In this document: positions 1 to 13,155 of the stretch, piece by piece | Layout: every line of letters starts with the position of its first letter | Numbering within the stretch: the first letter of the stretch is position 1 | DNA from: Bryoerythrophyllum caledonicum | Lineage: Eukaryota > Streptophyta > Bryopsida > Pottiales > Pottiaceae | Assembly: GCA_963971425.1 (NCBI GenBank) | Contig: OZ020514.1 | Location: 41,639,158-41,703,157 of the forward strand | DNA: 64,000 nucleotides | Direction: 5' to 3' | The notes under the pieces: model-generated | Databases searched by the model: none | What the model was told of the DNA's origin: nothing | Seen by the model: only the letters and a program-made list of their open reading frames with translations | Made by a program: the position numbers and the translations under genes

Positions 1-774
1 GGCATCTAGAATGTAGCATGAATCAAATTATTACCTAAAAAGCCAAGTGCATGTTTCCATATATGTGCACACAAAACACAATGGGCATCATCCGTGTTGC
101 GATGCTCCTAGCTTCTTTTTACCTATTCACCACAATGTTATATCTTGGACCATGAGAAATTTGAAGTATATATACTCTACACTAGCGGTGGTAGTAGCAT
201 TCAAACAAGATCAAGACATAACATTAAGTAGTAGTGATAGGACTCACCTTTTTGATATGGAAGAGGGCTGTAAAAGAAACCACACAAGAACCAAATTTTA
301 AAGAAATGAGAAGAAAAGACATATTACCAGTACTTTGAAAGTGAAAGGAGTGAGTCAAATCTATTAACAAACCTTACTAAAATACAATAAGTTTGTCATG
401 AAGTCATAACTCGACACTTTACAAATCATGGGAACCACTTTACACCAGGCTGTATTACCCTGTTCATCTTTACGATGAACACTTGCAAACTCGACACTTT
501 ACACCCTGTCGATGGTTGACACTTTACACCCTGCAGACCATCATTATTACCCTGTTTATCTTTTGCTTCACTGCAAACTCCTGAAATCATTCAAATTTTC
601 TCTTGCAGTGCTCTGATGTGGTGCGAGTACCAGACAGACTTCTGAATGGTTTTGATAGGACCTATGCTCAAACTGTGATGTCATATCTGAACTACCAAGT
701 ACTGCATTCATTTGTTGCAACGTCAATAATGTCATGATTCCATACACGTTCATCTCCTGAGTACAACAATGAAC

Positions 775-870
775 ACTTGCAAACTTTCGCCTGCCACCCT
801 GTTCAAAAAGCCCAAACTTTCGCATGCCACCCTGTTCAAAAAGCCTAAACTTTTGCATGCCAACCTGTTC
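775..870. repeat. ~33-bp tandem repeat, about 3 copies
   Basis: Three successive imperfect copies contain the phrases 'caaactttcgc', 'tgccaccctgttcaaaaagc' and variants. Copies two and three differ by a few substitutions, so this is a young local duplication. No coding role is apparent. Confidence 0.7.
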
Positions 871-1040
871 ATCAAGTTGCAGGCTTGGCTGCCTGCTGCA
901 GATCAGGGGCTATATTTGTTCGAATACTCTCTTTTGTAACGGCGCTTCGGCGCCAAGGTAAGGTCGTAACTCCCATTCTAGCTCCAGTCGCTTCCACGCT
1001 CCGGACTCTTGCTCCACCTTCTCTGTCAGTTTCGAGACTC

Positions 1041-1185
1041 CAGCTCCACGCTCCGGACCTTGCACTCTCCAGCTCCACGCTCCGGACCTTGCACTCTCCA
1101 GCTCCACGCTCCGGACCCTGCACTCTCCAACTCCATGCTCCGGACCCTGCACTCTCCAGCTCCACGCTCCGGACCCTGTACTCTC
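1041..1185. repeat. 29-bp minisatellite, 5 copies
   Basis: Five head-to-tail 29-bp units start at 1041, 1070, 1099, 1128 and 1157. Each contains 'cagctccacgctccgg' followed by 'accttgcactctc' or 'accctgcactctc'. Units differ at only one to three bases. Partial relatives lie on both sides (from about 990 and to about 1230). Confidence 0.9.
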
Positions 1186-2293
1186 TTTTCGTTCACTTTC
1201 CACGCTCCAGTCTCCAGTCTCCACTCTCGCTCCACTTCCGCCTGCTTCACGCTCTTCTGCAAGTTCTGAGATACTCGATCTATCCGTTGCTCCACGCCTG
1301 AACTTGTTTCGGTCTTGCTTTAACTTGCTTCGTTACCTTCATGGGTTTTCTCTCCGGACTCGCTTTGAACTCTCCGAACTACCTCCGACTTTGATGCACT
1401 TGACTTGAATATTCTTTTTGTCGATCAGGTCTTGGCTTGGGAGCAGTTGTCTGCAACCTCGCGACTGTTCGTGACTTCGCCCTCCTCGCTCTCGTCGGAT
1501 TCCAATCTTGTCGCCAGATTATGATTTCTCCGTCCATTTCACTTTGCTCACTCTCAGTATTTTACATCGCTCTCTCTCCACGAAACGGAAACCTTGTACG
1601 TTATGGCACTATCACTTGTCAGTGCCGACATCTTTCCGGTTACTTATCATCTTCCTTGTTTTTTAGACCAGCTCATGATTGCATTATTCTTGCTATTTTT
1701 TATTGTTGTTGGAATGTAATTGCTCTGTCACTGCATGACCTTGGAGAATCTTTCTTTGCAGGTAATGTTCTGGCACTATCACGTGGGTCAATCGATGTGA
1801 TTTGGCAAGGATAAGAAGAGAGAAGCATTTTGGACTTGATGTGTTGAGAGGTTTGAAACATTTCTGTTACAGTACATTGCATGTTAGAGTGAATTATGAT
1901 AGAGTTTGGGTTTAGGTACATGGTCATGTTTTTTTGTCTTGATATATTGACATGTTTCTCATCTTTTTGTACTTTTTGCTCTCAGATCTGAGGAGAAAGA
2001 ACAAAGAATCATCTGTCTATGGGGCATGAAGGGTAAAATTTTGGCCATTGATTTATAAGCATTTTCAATTTTCTCACATTTATGAAGGCTTGTGAAGATA
2101 CTAATGCACTTTTGATGTTGTATATCAGATCTTTGCAAGGGTGTTGCCACAATGGAGTATGACTCATACAATACCATAATATTAAATATTTGAAATCTTT
2201 GTACAATTTTTTTATCATTTCTACTTATGTAGAAATCAAACACCGTCCCTATTTGGTTTTGGGCCCTTTTATTGAATTCTTTGCACAATCTTT

Positions 2294-2384
2294 ATGTTAG
2301 TAACTCAATGCGCCTATGGTACCTCCGCTTGGGCACAAGTGGAAAATCAGGCTTCGGCCGAGGGGTGACGGTCTGAGTTATTAA
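2294..2384. repeat. Short inverted-repeat element (hairpin or tiny MITE candidate)
   Basis: The 11-bp ends TTAGTAACTCA and TGAGTTATTAA are inverted repeats with one mismatch, about 90 bp apart, enclosing a GC-richer core. No target duplication could be settled. About 30 bp downstream, near 2410-2440, the stretch 'ATGGG-ATCGAAA-CCCAT' resembles a tRNA T-arm, so a SINE-like relic is an alternative. Confidence 0.3.
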
Positions 2385-2858
2385 TGTCTAGTTTGTTGCA
2401 TGTTTTCATAGAGGTGCTATGGGATCGAAACCCATACGGTGTAATTGGTTACTTTAATTCATCAAATTATATATTTTTTCTAATTACATTGTATTTATTT
2501 TCTTTCTAACAATTTAAAAAATAGTGCAAAATAAAAAATAAAAAATAAAATAAAGAACGGAAAAGGAAAAAAAAAGGGTAATGCCAAAATTTACACGACG
2601 TATTTTCAAATTTACTAGTGTGGAATGATCCACGCCAAATTTTCAACTTTTTGTTACCAAAAAGGTGAACTTTTAGAAAAAGTTTGAATCTTTTACTCAA
2701 ATTCTACTACTTTTTATTGCAAAGTGCATTTTGTTTCACCATTTTTGGGAAGATAGTAGTTATTGAATTCAATACTTGTTTTTTAAACTTTTACATCAAT
2801 TTTCTACTTTCAATGAAATTATTGCAATATTCATTTGACACATTTTTTATACATGTAG

Positions 2859-5216
2859 ATGGCGTCACCTCCACCGCCAGACCGTGGATTAAGTCTTTCT
2901 CCTGGCGAACAATTGATTGCTCGCTTGGATTACGCAACGGTGAATGAGCGTCTTTCAAGTCCAATGCCACACGGTCGCCGGGCTTTGGACATGTCTCAAG
3001 AGGAGGTCGATGCGCTCATTACAGGTACGATTGGTCATTCTACCTTGCAACCTAGGAGATTAGTCCTAAGCATGCCAAATCAGGAGGTTAATCCTCTTTT
3101 GGCAAGTTCATCTAGAGCTCCTCTATTACCCCCCAGAGCACGCCGTTATCAGCTTCAGGGTAATATTCGAGTTCAACAACAAGAGAACATACGAAGACGT
3201 CTAGAGAATAGACGTTTAGAGCGTACCGTGAGAAATATAGCTCCAAATCCCATACCCTTGAACCCTCTGGTTGTCCAAAATAAGACAAGGGATGATACAA
3301 ATGTCTTTAGCCTTAGCGGGATCCAAGGCACTCAAGGCGAGAGGATTATGGAGTTATTAAATAGACGTGGTACTCATACGGAAGCTCGATTTGTACTAAA
3401 TCAAGAGAGAGAAGAATTTGAGGAAAACATGAAACAAAAAAGACAGGCTTTGGAATTTGAAAGAAGTGCTATGCTTTCTCAAATTGAAACTCAAAGAGTA
3501 TCTCATCAGCGGGATATTTACAATAGGAGAGCTACAATGCTTCAAGAGATAGAACAAGAGAGAGATACTTTGTTGCTTCAGGTTCGAATTGAACGAGAGA
3601 ATCTCGCAAGAGATCTTTTGAATAGGAATACCATTTCTTCACCATTGGTAACAACAGAGGATAACTCTAAACGATTATCTCCTTTACAGTGTCCATTAAG
3701 TAGCCCCCCTCTATCAAACACATGTTTCCAACAACATGTTTCCGATTTACAAACCGTAGCGGTTTTAGAGGATATAGGAGGACTTCGAACAGTTCTTTTG
3801 GCACACGTTACGACCTACCAAGCCATTGAAGACATGCATGTTGTTTTAAACGACCTATCATTAGATGCATCATCAGGGCTTTTCATGCCCTCTATGGTTT
3901 ATTCTCAACATCCCCGTTGGTCCATTATTACAACTATAATGGATTATGCAAATGAGCATGGAGGGTTGGTCTTGAAATCTCCTTCCATGGATGATTTATT
4001 TTCCATGCCCATGCCTTTGCCCTCTATGACAATTGAGAGAATTTCAACAAAAGGATACATTGGTGGCCGCTATGATGTATCTCCACCAATTACTTATGGT
4101 CATGGAAATGTTTTATGGTACCAAGGGAAAAAATATTTCAAAGTGAATTCTCATGCATTGCATGTTCGTAATGCACGGGTGGAATTTTGGAGTGGATCAT
4201 ATATAGCACACGGACTTGATATTGAGTTATTGCGGGTGTTTGAAGTTCTTGAATGTATTATTGATTCTATGACTGGTGAAGCACTATTTATTGGAAGGGA
4301 GTTTTTACGGCGATCGGATGTTCTATCGAGAGGCTACAAAGTTCCTTCATTTGTCCATTCCGAAGAAGTGGGAGGGCGGAAGTGTTTATGCCAAGAGATT
4401 TTTTATACAACTACGACTATTCTAGAATCAATCAAGAGTTTGTACGGTAAGTACTTTAAATTTGATAAATGCCAATGAATCTTAAATTTCGAATTTATTT
4501 CAGTCTAATTTTTTTTTTAATGTGTAGGTGTTGTGGATTGCTTCTATACACTCAAGTCTTATCGATTATGGTCAGGACGAGTGTCATTATGTATGGCATA
4601 CTTTTGTCATTACATGATCATTGTTCACGGAAATAACACAATATGGCGACCGCTATCCGTGGATTCTACGTCAGAAGTTGTAGTTAAGCGACTTGCAACT
4701 AGCCGTGCCTACTCCACAAATGGAGTATTACCATCGTCTATTGGCATTCCTCAACCTCACGTACGGGTTGTAGTGTTCCGGAATATACTTGGTCGTCAAA
4801 TCTATGATAGACTCACAAGTATGCGACACTTGAGGGGCTCAGGTGAACAATCATATATCGATGTTGATTGCGATAGCGACACTTGGAGTTGTGTGTTTTC
4901 TCCTATACTCCATTTAGGTCTTGTTGACCATCACAACAATCACATTCGAGTGACATTATCGGGTTATGATTTACTTCGCCAACACATATTCTATGCATGG
5001 TCAACCTTTCCTTATCGTGAATTAGGTGATGTAACCGATGATTGTGCTCATCCCCCACGGAGTCAAGTCGACCCGACTATGACATTTAGTTTCTACGGGC
5101 ACTCCATTTGTGTTCCACATTTACGTGTTTCATTTACATGGGAAAGATTTGTTTGGAACCCCGTGCATCATCGTTATGAAGGCATAAGTGCAGTGCATCG
5201 TCACATTAGTCCATAA
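2859..5216 (+). CDS. Coiled-coil protein with BAH-like region (transposon-associated candidate)
   Basis: Two exons, 2859-4446 and 4528-5216, join in frame through a canonical GTAAGT...TGTGTAG intron (phase 1) to give 758 aa ending in TAA. The start is the ATG at 2859, which opens MASPPPPDRGLSLS. Residues about 155-255 are a strongly charged Glu/Arg/Gln-rich coiled coil. Residues about 430-560 have the rhythm of a BAH domain: a 'WSGSYIAHGLDIELLRVFEVL' stretch, then 'GREFLRRSDV' and 'QEIFYTTT'. The BAH call is by eye and moderate at best. The remaining C-terminus is unrecognised. The gene converges on the gene at 5408-8767, with 191 bp between stop codons. The pairing and the intact frame suggest a young mobile element carrying two genes, but I found no terminal repeats. 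A host gene pair is the alternative. Confidence 0.65.
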
Positions 5217-5407
5217 TTTGGACTAATATTATGTATTGTTTTACAATTTTTAATCTACAATCAAGCGAATTGCTGAGCTGATTGTTTATTTGGGCATTGA
5301 AGGTTTATTGTTTTACCTTGTGTTGACTTTCAAATAATAAATGCCATGTAAATTAATCAACCATAACAAGATTACAAATAAAAAACAAACATAAGATAAT
5401 AGATAAT

Positions 5408-8400
5408 CTATTCTAACACCGGTGCTGTGAACCCTCGTCGAGGTCGGGGACTACTAGAAGAATTTCGTCCACGGCCCCGATTTGGACCTCTTCCACGTCC
5501 AGGAGTAGCAATATGTCCTTGCAAAGGTATCTCCTCTAAAGTTTCTACATTTTCTACAGTAGGAATGCTTGAGATACTCGAGGGTTCTAAAATAGATCCT
5601 TCCGGTATTGGACACAAACTAGGTCTCTTGGTTTGGCGTCTAAAAGAATGGCGTGACGCCTCAGCGGCAATAGCGGACTGAGTTATCAATCTCGTACGCA
5701 CTAATGGTTGATGAACCTGATAAAATAATATGCAATTAGTATGCGTAAAATTAGTAAAGTGATAAACGGTATAGTACAAAATATCATAACCTATTAATAA
5801 ATGTTGTAAATTCTTACCTCAAGGTGAGGCGTAGTCACGACATTTTGAATTCTTTGATACTTATCATACCAATTTCTAAAAATTTGCTTGATTTGATGAG
5901 GAGCCACTTGACCATCATATGGTGTTGCCAAATCTTCAGCCTCTTCAATACTTATGAAGATCGAACCCCTTCTTAGGAATTCCTGCTTTAATTCACTTCG
6001 AATTGGCTCTTGTATCCATGTTTTTTGCCTATATTTCTATATATGTTAACAACAAAAACAATGAATAAGAAATAATATTTGTCGTATGAAATTTATTAAA
6101 AAAAACATTAACAAAATACAATATTAAAAATCACCAATAAGACTTGTAATAAATCTTGAGTTCTCACCGGAATCATGTCACCGTAAGACATTCTCAACCG
6201 TACATATTGAGTAAGGATTTCCTTCTCCAAATCCATTCGATCCCATTCGGCGGTTCCACGAACCACCGCCGGCGGTCCACCTCGTCCAGCCCCTTGTGTC
6301 GTGTGCATATTCTTCGCTTCCCGATGCTTTCTTTCAATAACCTCATTCTTTAATCGCCCTAGGGTGATACAAGGAGGCAATGAACGAGACATTTCTCCAG
6401 CGTGTGCTACTTGCACATGAAAGTATGGTGTGAATTCATGAAAACATTTGGATGCATACCATCCAAATTCACGTGCTACATAAGAAATGCTATCCTCCAA
6501 TGGTAAGTTTTGGGCAGTGCGAATTGGATCATAGGCCCTTTGAAGAGTATCAAATCGCCGATATGCATCCCACATCTTATACATATTCATGAACCGTTCA
6601 GGATCGGTACCCTCTTTAACGACATCCAATAATAAATCCATATTCAAGAGTATACGGTCTGAGATAATACCATCCGATTGTCCATAAGTCAAAGATTTAT
6701 ACTCAACTCCCGTTGTTGACTTCACTATAACCTGTATCCTCAATGGAGGATTTTGCATGGTTGCACGCAATGTTTCAAACCTTGAAGGTCTTCTTTTGTC
6801 TATCAAATCAAGCTCTTGAGCAAAACGTTCAAGGTATTTGAACATTTTCAATATAGACCGGATAGATGCATGTCTAGTACAATACACTAAATCACTCATC
6901 GACGGAGGAGTAATCTTATGGATGTTTGGCCTATTCATTGGCCACTCTTTAAGTACCAAGATCGTTGGTACACAATTATCTCCATCTAATAACAATAGAG
7001 GTAATAAGGGTGTATCCAAACCTACATCTAAAGGAATAGATGGATTCAGCTCTTGTATGAGAGATTCTCTCATAAAATATTTCTTTGCAACTGAGGATAT
7101 AGTATCCTCAATTGCTAATGTTTCTTGCGAAGTGACATTTGCCGAAGTAGGTTTTGTAGCCATACACCATGGACAAAAATTTTTACCTATTGCGGATGCT
7201 TCACCTCTAGTGACAAGACTATATGAACAGGCTAAATCATGGCACTCATAAAGTTTAAATTGCAAGTACCGGTTCTCAATAGTAATGCCTTTGACAATGA
7301 GGTCTTTTAGCTGGTCAAGGATATGGCCACCTAATGGAAATGCATCTCGATTTCCAATATGAACTAGTATCTCACTCTGTGAATCTTTTCCTTCGTACTT
7401 AGCTATTGATATGCAAGATAGTAGACCACGATCATGCAAAAGTTCTAGGCATATTTCACATACCTGACCTCCACGATTCCAATGACATCTTGCATCAATT
7501 CCTAGTTTAAAATACACCACATCTTGCAAAATTGTTCCTGATCTCCTCTCGTATAATAATATCATAAAAATACACCAAGCTTCAACGCTATCAACTTGTA
7601 CTCCAAAAGATACACCATCCGTTCTTTGCCAACCAAGACCATCACGTGTAGCCTCTTCTACAAATTTCTATAATTCACATATTTACGAAATCAATAAAAT
7701 ACAAGAAACAATGTAGATTTCCTATAACTTATAAAATATCCATTTAATACATCAAATAATTACTAAAACTTTGAATTAAAATCACACAGAGAATAAATGC
7801 TTACCTTCATTCGTTTGATGATATTTGAACTTGTAACATTCTTGAAAACTCCAAGTTCGTCAATAGCCTTAATGGCTCACAATGCTTTATGAGTTAGACC
7901 AGAGTCTACCATAAGCAAAGCAAAAATATCCGAATTGAAGTAACTTTGAATCCTTTCAAGAACCTTCTTCTCAGCAATATCTTCAATAGATGTTCGAACG
8001 GTCCAATTTTGCATAGCTCGATCCAAGCCCAAACGTCGTTTTAATATGTCACTTGAACCCTGATATTGAATTGCTTCCATTACATCTTCATCTCCAATTT
8101 GGTCTAATGGAATCCCCGTCACAGCTGATGCGGAGTAACAAATGCCTAACCACCATTCTCGCTTCCGACGAGTTAGGTATCCCCCATGAGCTAAATCATT
8201 CATATGTTTTCTTACCCTTGCTTTAGGTGCTAAATTTTCACCTTCCCTCAAACCCCCTCTATTGTAAACATCAAAGAAATCACCAACACCTTCCATAGTG
8301 TTGGCCTCAGAATCTTCATCAACTTCATCCAAGATTGGCCCATGCATTAATGATAAATCATTAACACATCTACTAGAAGATGCTACATTACCATTGTGTG

Positions 8401-8767
8401 CATGGTCATTTTGAATCAATGATGGTTCTCCAATTTGTGGTAAAGGATAAATAGGTACCTCATTGCAAGATGAAGATGGAATAACAATCGATGGTGACCT
8501 TTGGACCCTTGAAACACCAATAGTCTCTGATGATGATAACGAGACATGATTTCTGCCTCCATGAACCGGAATAGATGATGATACAAGAAAACCCGTTGAT
8601 GAAGGTCTAGGAACTCCCAGGCGAGGTGCACGGCGTCGAACTCCACCCACCGGTGTAAAAGTCAGTGTACCGGTAAATGGAGGTAAAGTTGGAATTGAAT
8701 TACACGCTTGACTTGTACGAGTACTCGGCGAAGGTGGTGAATGCAAATGATCTCTCATGTTTTCCAT
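5408..8767 (-). CDS. DDE-like transposase candidate with CPWC zinc pair and RGR tail
   Basis: Four exons on the minus strand, 8767-7805, 7667-6168, 6036-5818 and 5716-5408, all join at phase 0 with GT-AG borders, giving about 995 codons plus stop. Exon 1 encodes a Ser/Pro-rich N-terminus and carries one in-frame TGA near 7874 (CGA to TGA would explain it). Exon 2 holds the conserved-looking core: Asp near residue 379 in 'KLGIDARCHW', Asp near 465 in 'ECHDLACS', Cys-Pro-Trp-Cys at about 486-489, and Glu near 780 in 'LKNEVIERKHREAKN'. The D-then-CxxC spacing recalls CACTA and RAG1-type transposases, but I cannot assign it to a named superfamily. The last exon ends in an RGRG-rich basic tail typical of nucleic-acid binding. 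Its partner is the convergent gene at 2859-5216. Function is inferred from pattern only. Confidence 0.6.
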
Positions 8768-10079
8768 TGTATATACCTACACATGTGTAAAAAATATAGT
8801 TAGCTACTGAAAATTATAGATGGTTTAAAATCAAGTTTCAACCATAGAATAGTGTAAGTAAGACAATCATTAGAAAGTCTAAAATATGAACACTATGCAA
8901 ACCAAAGCACTATACTTCTCACCGAAGCACATCGTCTGGGAAAGGGAGTCCAACCTTAAAATCCTCCATATTTATTCTAAAAGTTATGAATACTTCAATT
9001 GGTAACATGGAATTGAAGGCCCAAAATCATCTTGGCCAATCTCCACCATTGCATCATGTTGTTATTGTGTTTAGCATACATCTATTCTAATCCACTAAGT
9101 CCAAAACAAGCATTTGCACATCACATGCTTTCAATAAATTGAGTACTTGCATATAATTGATTTTGTCTTTATTCCTTTTCATATGAACTTTACTGGTGGT
9201 GGCCCACACTGTAGTTTATTATTACGTGTTCCCAACATTTTATATTTTACAAATTCGCTAAACATTATTTTATTTACCGCAGTGAATGTTATTTAAGAGT
9301 TCCCGACTCGTTCCCAGTATGTTCCTTATTATGTTCCCTAGTATGTTATCAAATATTTATGCAAAAGTTTTTCTTTTGACATGCCACTTCATCATGCATT
9401 GACCTGGTGCTTGCTTTTAAAAGATATAGTAATCCATTTGCCAACTACTTTTGCAAGTTGGAGGAATAATTCTAATATTTTATTGTAGTTGCCATTTGGA
9501 GTGTAGTGCATGATTTCATCATACACACCATGTCAGCCCATTTTTAGGACGCTTTTAATGGCCTATGTTGACTTTTTATCAAATTCATGGAGTATTTTGG
9601 CCACATGTCGGTTACTTTTGTCTTTTGAAGGAGGTTGTGACTTGCAATAGAAGGTTTCTAGGTTGTTTTTATCATTTCTTTCTCGGTTTTCACCATTGTC
9701 ATCCCATCTTTTCCTCTCAAATTCTTTACAGGACGAGCCTCTACTCTTTGTAGAAGAAGAATCATTTGCCAATTGGCTTTTGATTCTTTTGGCAAGAGGT
9801 CCATATCTTCCATCTACTTAATGTTATGGAACTATTTCGTTAGAGTATTGGAGAATTAGAACGCACTTCTCACCAATTTCATATTATAAAGACTGAAGTC
9901 CAAACACTTGCGTATTCAATGAGAGTAAATGGTGAGTGATATTATATTCTTTTTTATTGTTTCTGAAAGTGATTTAAGCTTTGAACATTATTTTTATTGA
10001 ATTTAATACATGAATACTCTATTTTGTAAAGATTCTTTTTGTAAAAACGATTGAGATGGTGCTCAAGTTTAGATCATTA
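8768..10079. other. Intergenic, AT-rich, no clear gene
   Basis: There is no convincing reading frame. A 69-aa minus-strand frame at 9563-9772 is Lys/Ser/Arg-rich without a domain. Around 9270-9360 the phrases 'gagttccc', 'cgttccca' and 'tgttccct' recur, matching in reverse complement the GGGAAC-rich repeat at 16840-16979. This may mark the edge of the same repeat family. Confidence 0.5.
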
Positions 10080-11406
10080 GGTTACAAGCTGAAGAAAAAA
10101 TTATTTTTCTTAACTTTATCCACCAACAAAGATTGACCCGAGGAAAAGGCCATTTGTAGTTGTTTTTTAAGATGAATTTATGAAATCAATCTCAAAAAGA
10201 TTTTCTCCAAATAATTCATGGGCCCTGGATTTCACATTCAAATAAAACCAATGTGGATTGCCTCTTTATGCCGTTGTTGTTCCAAATTAAGATGGAAAAG
10301 GGATTCCAATTTTCTATATGTAATGTAGCAACGATGTTAAAGAACGTCATGAGGGAATTGCTTTGGAGTTTGTTCTAATGCATGTTTTGCTTTAATTGGT
10401 GAAGTACGCATGTCCGCAATTATCATTGACAAACACAAGACATAGTTTACTGCAATCACCAATGTGGTTGATAATGACCTTCATTGTTGGACTATGAAAG
10501 GGGAAAATAGAGTACAAGTAGCAGAGAGAGTTCTCTTATGTAACTTCCATGTTATGAAAGCATGGAATAAGAATCTTCTCAAACGAGTTCCTATGGCAAA
10601 TAAAGACCGAGTTTGATAAGAGTTAAATATTGCATAGTCCTGATGAAAGTCATTTTGATGAAAATTTGAGCAACTTTGCATAGAAATTTGAGCAACTTTG
10701 CATAGAAATTTGAGCACATACCTTTTTTTGGACCATACATATTTACAAGTTGGGCCAATTTAATTGTATCTTTGTGAAGATTATGGCCAAAGTTTGAGAA
10801 ACTCTTTTCTTATGATGGTATGAATACCGCTAACCATGTTGAATGCCATTGAGAATGAATTAAATACACTTTGTTACAAGACAAGGTCAACCAGCCTCTC
10901 CTAGACCTCATTGTAGTCATTGTTGGGAGTGCAAAAGACGGCACCCGTGTTGGGCAACCGACTCTCTTGAATCAACTCATGATGGCACAACACATCAATG
11001 ATGTTATTTTATTTATTTAAAATAATCTTTCATTTCTTGTATTATGTTGATATATGACTAATAATTTCGGCATATAGGTCATTTGGAGAGGTTTTCAAGA
11101 AGGTCGAACGGTAAATGACATTGATGTCATTTGAAAAGAAGAGAGAAGATTTTTAAAGCTTATGTGATGGCTCCATCTAATGTGTCACAAGTGGTGGATG
11201 AGGCACATTTATCATTCCGTATTCAAAGTAAGAGCAACGATGGCTGTGATATAGTGTGTCTTAAAACACATGATTGTGATTGTCCGAATCAAAATTCTAC
11301 TTGCAAACATATTGTGGAGGTGCAATGCATTGTTAAAGAATATTATAAAGAGTTAAGTATTGAAGTTATAGAGGAGATTATGCCAATGGAAAACAATGTT
11401 CCATAA
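10080..11406 (+). pseudogene. Decayed MULE transposase with SWIM zinc finger
   Basis: Translated pieces on the plus strand match the order of a Mutator-like transposase. Near 10220-10330 there is a 'LDFTFK..NQCGLPLYAVVVPN' type stretch (the DDE first-Asp region). Near 10410-10570 follow 'IDKHKT' and 'RVLLCNFHVMKAWNKN', the hallmark (L)C.FHv..AW motif. At 11131-11406 a 91-aa open frame holds a SWIM finger: Cys-x-Cys in 'HDCDCPNQ', then Cys-x-His in 'STCKHI'. The 'VPN.DGKG' and other positions are interrupted by stops, including TAA where CAA would be expected, and frames shift several times. The element is inactive. No terminal repeats were recognised. Confidence 0.7.
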
Positions 11407-13155
11407 ATTTGAAGTTGTGTTGATTTTACATAGCATCGGAGTCCATGATTGATTAGAATTACAATGCCATGTGCAATAATAATACATTTCAAAGATGTCA
11501 TTGAAGTTTCCTTTCTTTGTTTATAGATCTATGTAATACATAAATATTTATTGATTGCTAGCTCGTAAAGGACCAAGGCATTTCACAGGAATTTCTACTC
11601 CTTTGATTAAAAACTACTAAGACTAGTTTTTTTGACAATGTCACCGTAGGATCTTCTTCTAAACTTATACGAGAGGATCGGTAAAAAATTGTGAAATTAG
11701 ATACTAATATTATGGATTAATAGATTATGGTAAATAAAGTAAAAAGTCCTTTGGGGATTTGAATTGGTGGTGAATTCTAGACTTCTGGGCTTGTTTTGGA
11801 GCTCATCATTTTTGGAATTCTGCTGACCGTGTGACGGGCGGAGGCGGCAGCTAAGATCTAGCTAGGGAGAGCGAGTATTGGGCGAGGAGCGGGTACCGGG
11901 GAGGTAGGGATCCGGCCGGAACGGGGGCGAGAGGGAAGTTAGTCGAGGGCATGCTATGGGCAAGAGAGTGGGGCGGGCAACCTCGTCTCCAGCCAGCTTC
12001 AAAATTGAGGATTAGATGTGACCAATTAGAACCGTTGATCTAAGTTCTGATGATCCTCGCCCTTGAATTCGAACACAAGGGTATATGCGATATATCCAAA
12101 AGAAATGAGTGAACCCATATTAGGGTAGGAGACTATTAGACAACTAATTCATCAATGCTAGGTGCTATGCGGGCGCAGGTGGCTACTCGGCCTACGGGCC
12201 AAGGGACAGGACCTCGGCACCTAGATCAACGACCCACAATTGGTGCAGGAGATTGATGATTGCGATTGATCAAAGCTAGTCCTCAATTTCGAGGCTGGCT
12301 GGTTGCGACGGGCAGACAAGGAGGCGGGCCCTTTCGACCCGCCCTTAGAGCAACTCCACCGCGGGCCCCCATCCCATCAGACCTGCCCGGTTTGGGGGGT
12401 GTGGGTGGCATGGCCCCTCCATCACGGGCCCATGGCACCGTAGACCGCCAAATATTTTGGCAATTTTTTAAAGAGCAACGGTTTTTTTAAGAGCACGTAT
12501 TATGGCGGCCTCCTTGAAAATTTCACTAGGCGCGACCTTCAATGACGATCAACCACATGGGGCCTCCGCAAGGTTCAGAAAATTTTCTAGTTCTGCGGTG
12601 CATGATTGCACTGACTGCGTCACTCCGGGCCCGCATTCCAAGTTCTTTTGGCAGCCATATTACCCCGGTTTCCAGACCGCCGAGTGGCGAGGCTGGGGTG
12701 GGCAGCCCGGTTATTCTCATTTCTGGCGAGCCCCTGGTGACGAGGGCCCAGCCTGCAACATCTCAACCGGACTCTTTACCCTCCTGTGCAAAGGCCATAC
12801 TCTTTGCTCATCGATTCCAGAGCCGTTTTGATCTCACACTTACTGCCAGTCTCCTCACTCGGTGTGCATTCTTATCTTCATCGCGTAAGAAATGCAGGAG
12901 CCTTGCCTCGGTTCTATCCGCCACCTGTAGTGGATTTGTCAACTGGACTTCTCCCAACCATCCAAGGGCGGTTGAGCAATTGGATTGGTGTTGGAAATGA
13001 TGGAGTGGTGGTGGTCGGTTGTGATGATGTGGAGGTCGTGATGAGGTTGTGGTTTTGGGTTGTGAGGAGATCAAATGCGGAGTGAGGTTGGGAACGTTAC
13101 AGTTTCGTATATGCTTTAGGATTCGGAATTGGAGAAGTGGGTTGAGGCACTCAAT
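11407..13155. other. Upstream region of the PCO gene, GC-rich patches
   Basis: 11830-12000 and 12290-12800 are GC-rich against an AT-rich background. They contain open frames on both strands (for example 12260-12490, 12502-12831, 12542-13000) with no domains, as expected of GC-rich promoter or leader DNA. 12000-12060 has the phrase 'ccaattagaaccgttgatctaa', of a kind familiar from plant promoter regions. 12350 begins 'agagcaactccacc', a MITE-like terminus, but no matching end was found. Most of this is probably promoter and 5' leader of the gene starting at 13156. Confidence 0.45.

Larger units (their letters stand above)
1..2290. other. Gene-free stretch with short tandem repeats
   Basis: I see no supportable gene here. 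Reading frames at 885-1301 and 872-1295 exist only because a 29-bp repeat is open in several frames on both strands. Around 360-560 there are two imperfect copies of a phrase containing 'cgacactttacaccctg', and 740-870 holds a second small tandem repeat. A frame at 1437-1814 has no recognisable domain and biased composition. Confidence 0.6.

Noticed and set aside
885-1301. Open frames on both strands across the 29-bp repeat
   Set aside because: 29 bp is not a multiple of 3 and has no stop in any frame, so several frames are open at once. No domain or start context.
12260-13000. Overlapping GC-rich frames on both strands
   Set aside because: High GC removes stops; the products have no domain and the region is best read as promoter and leader of the PCO gene.
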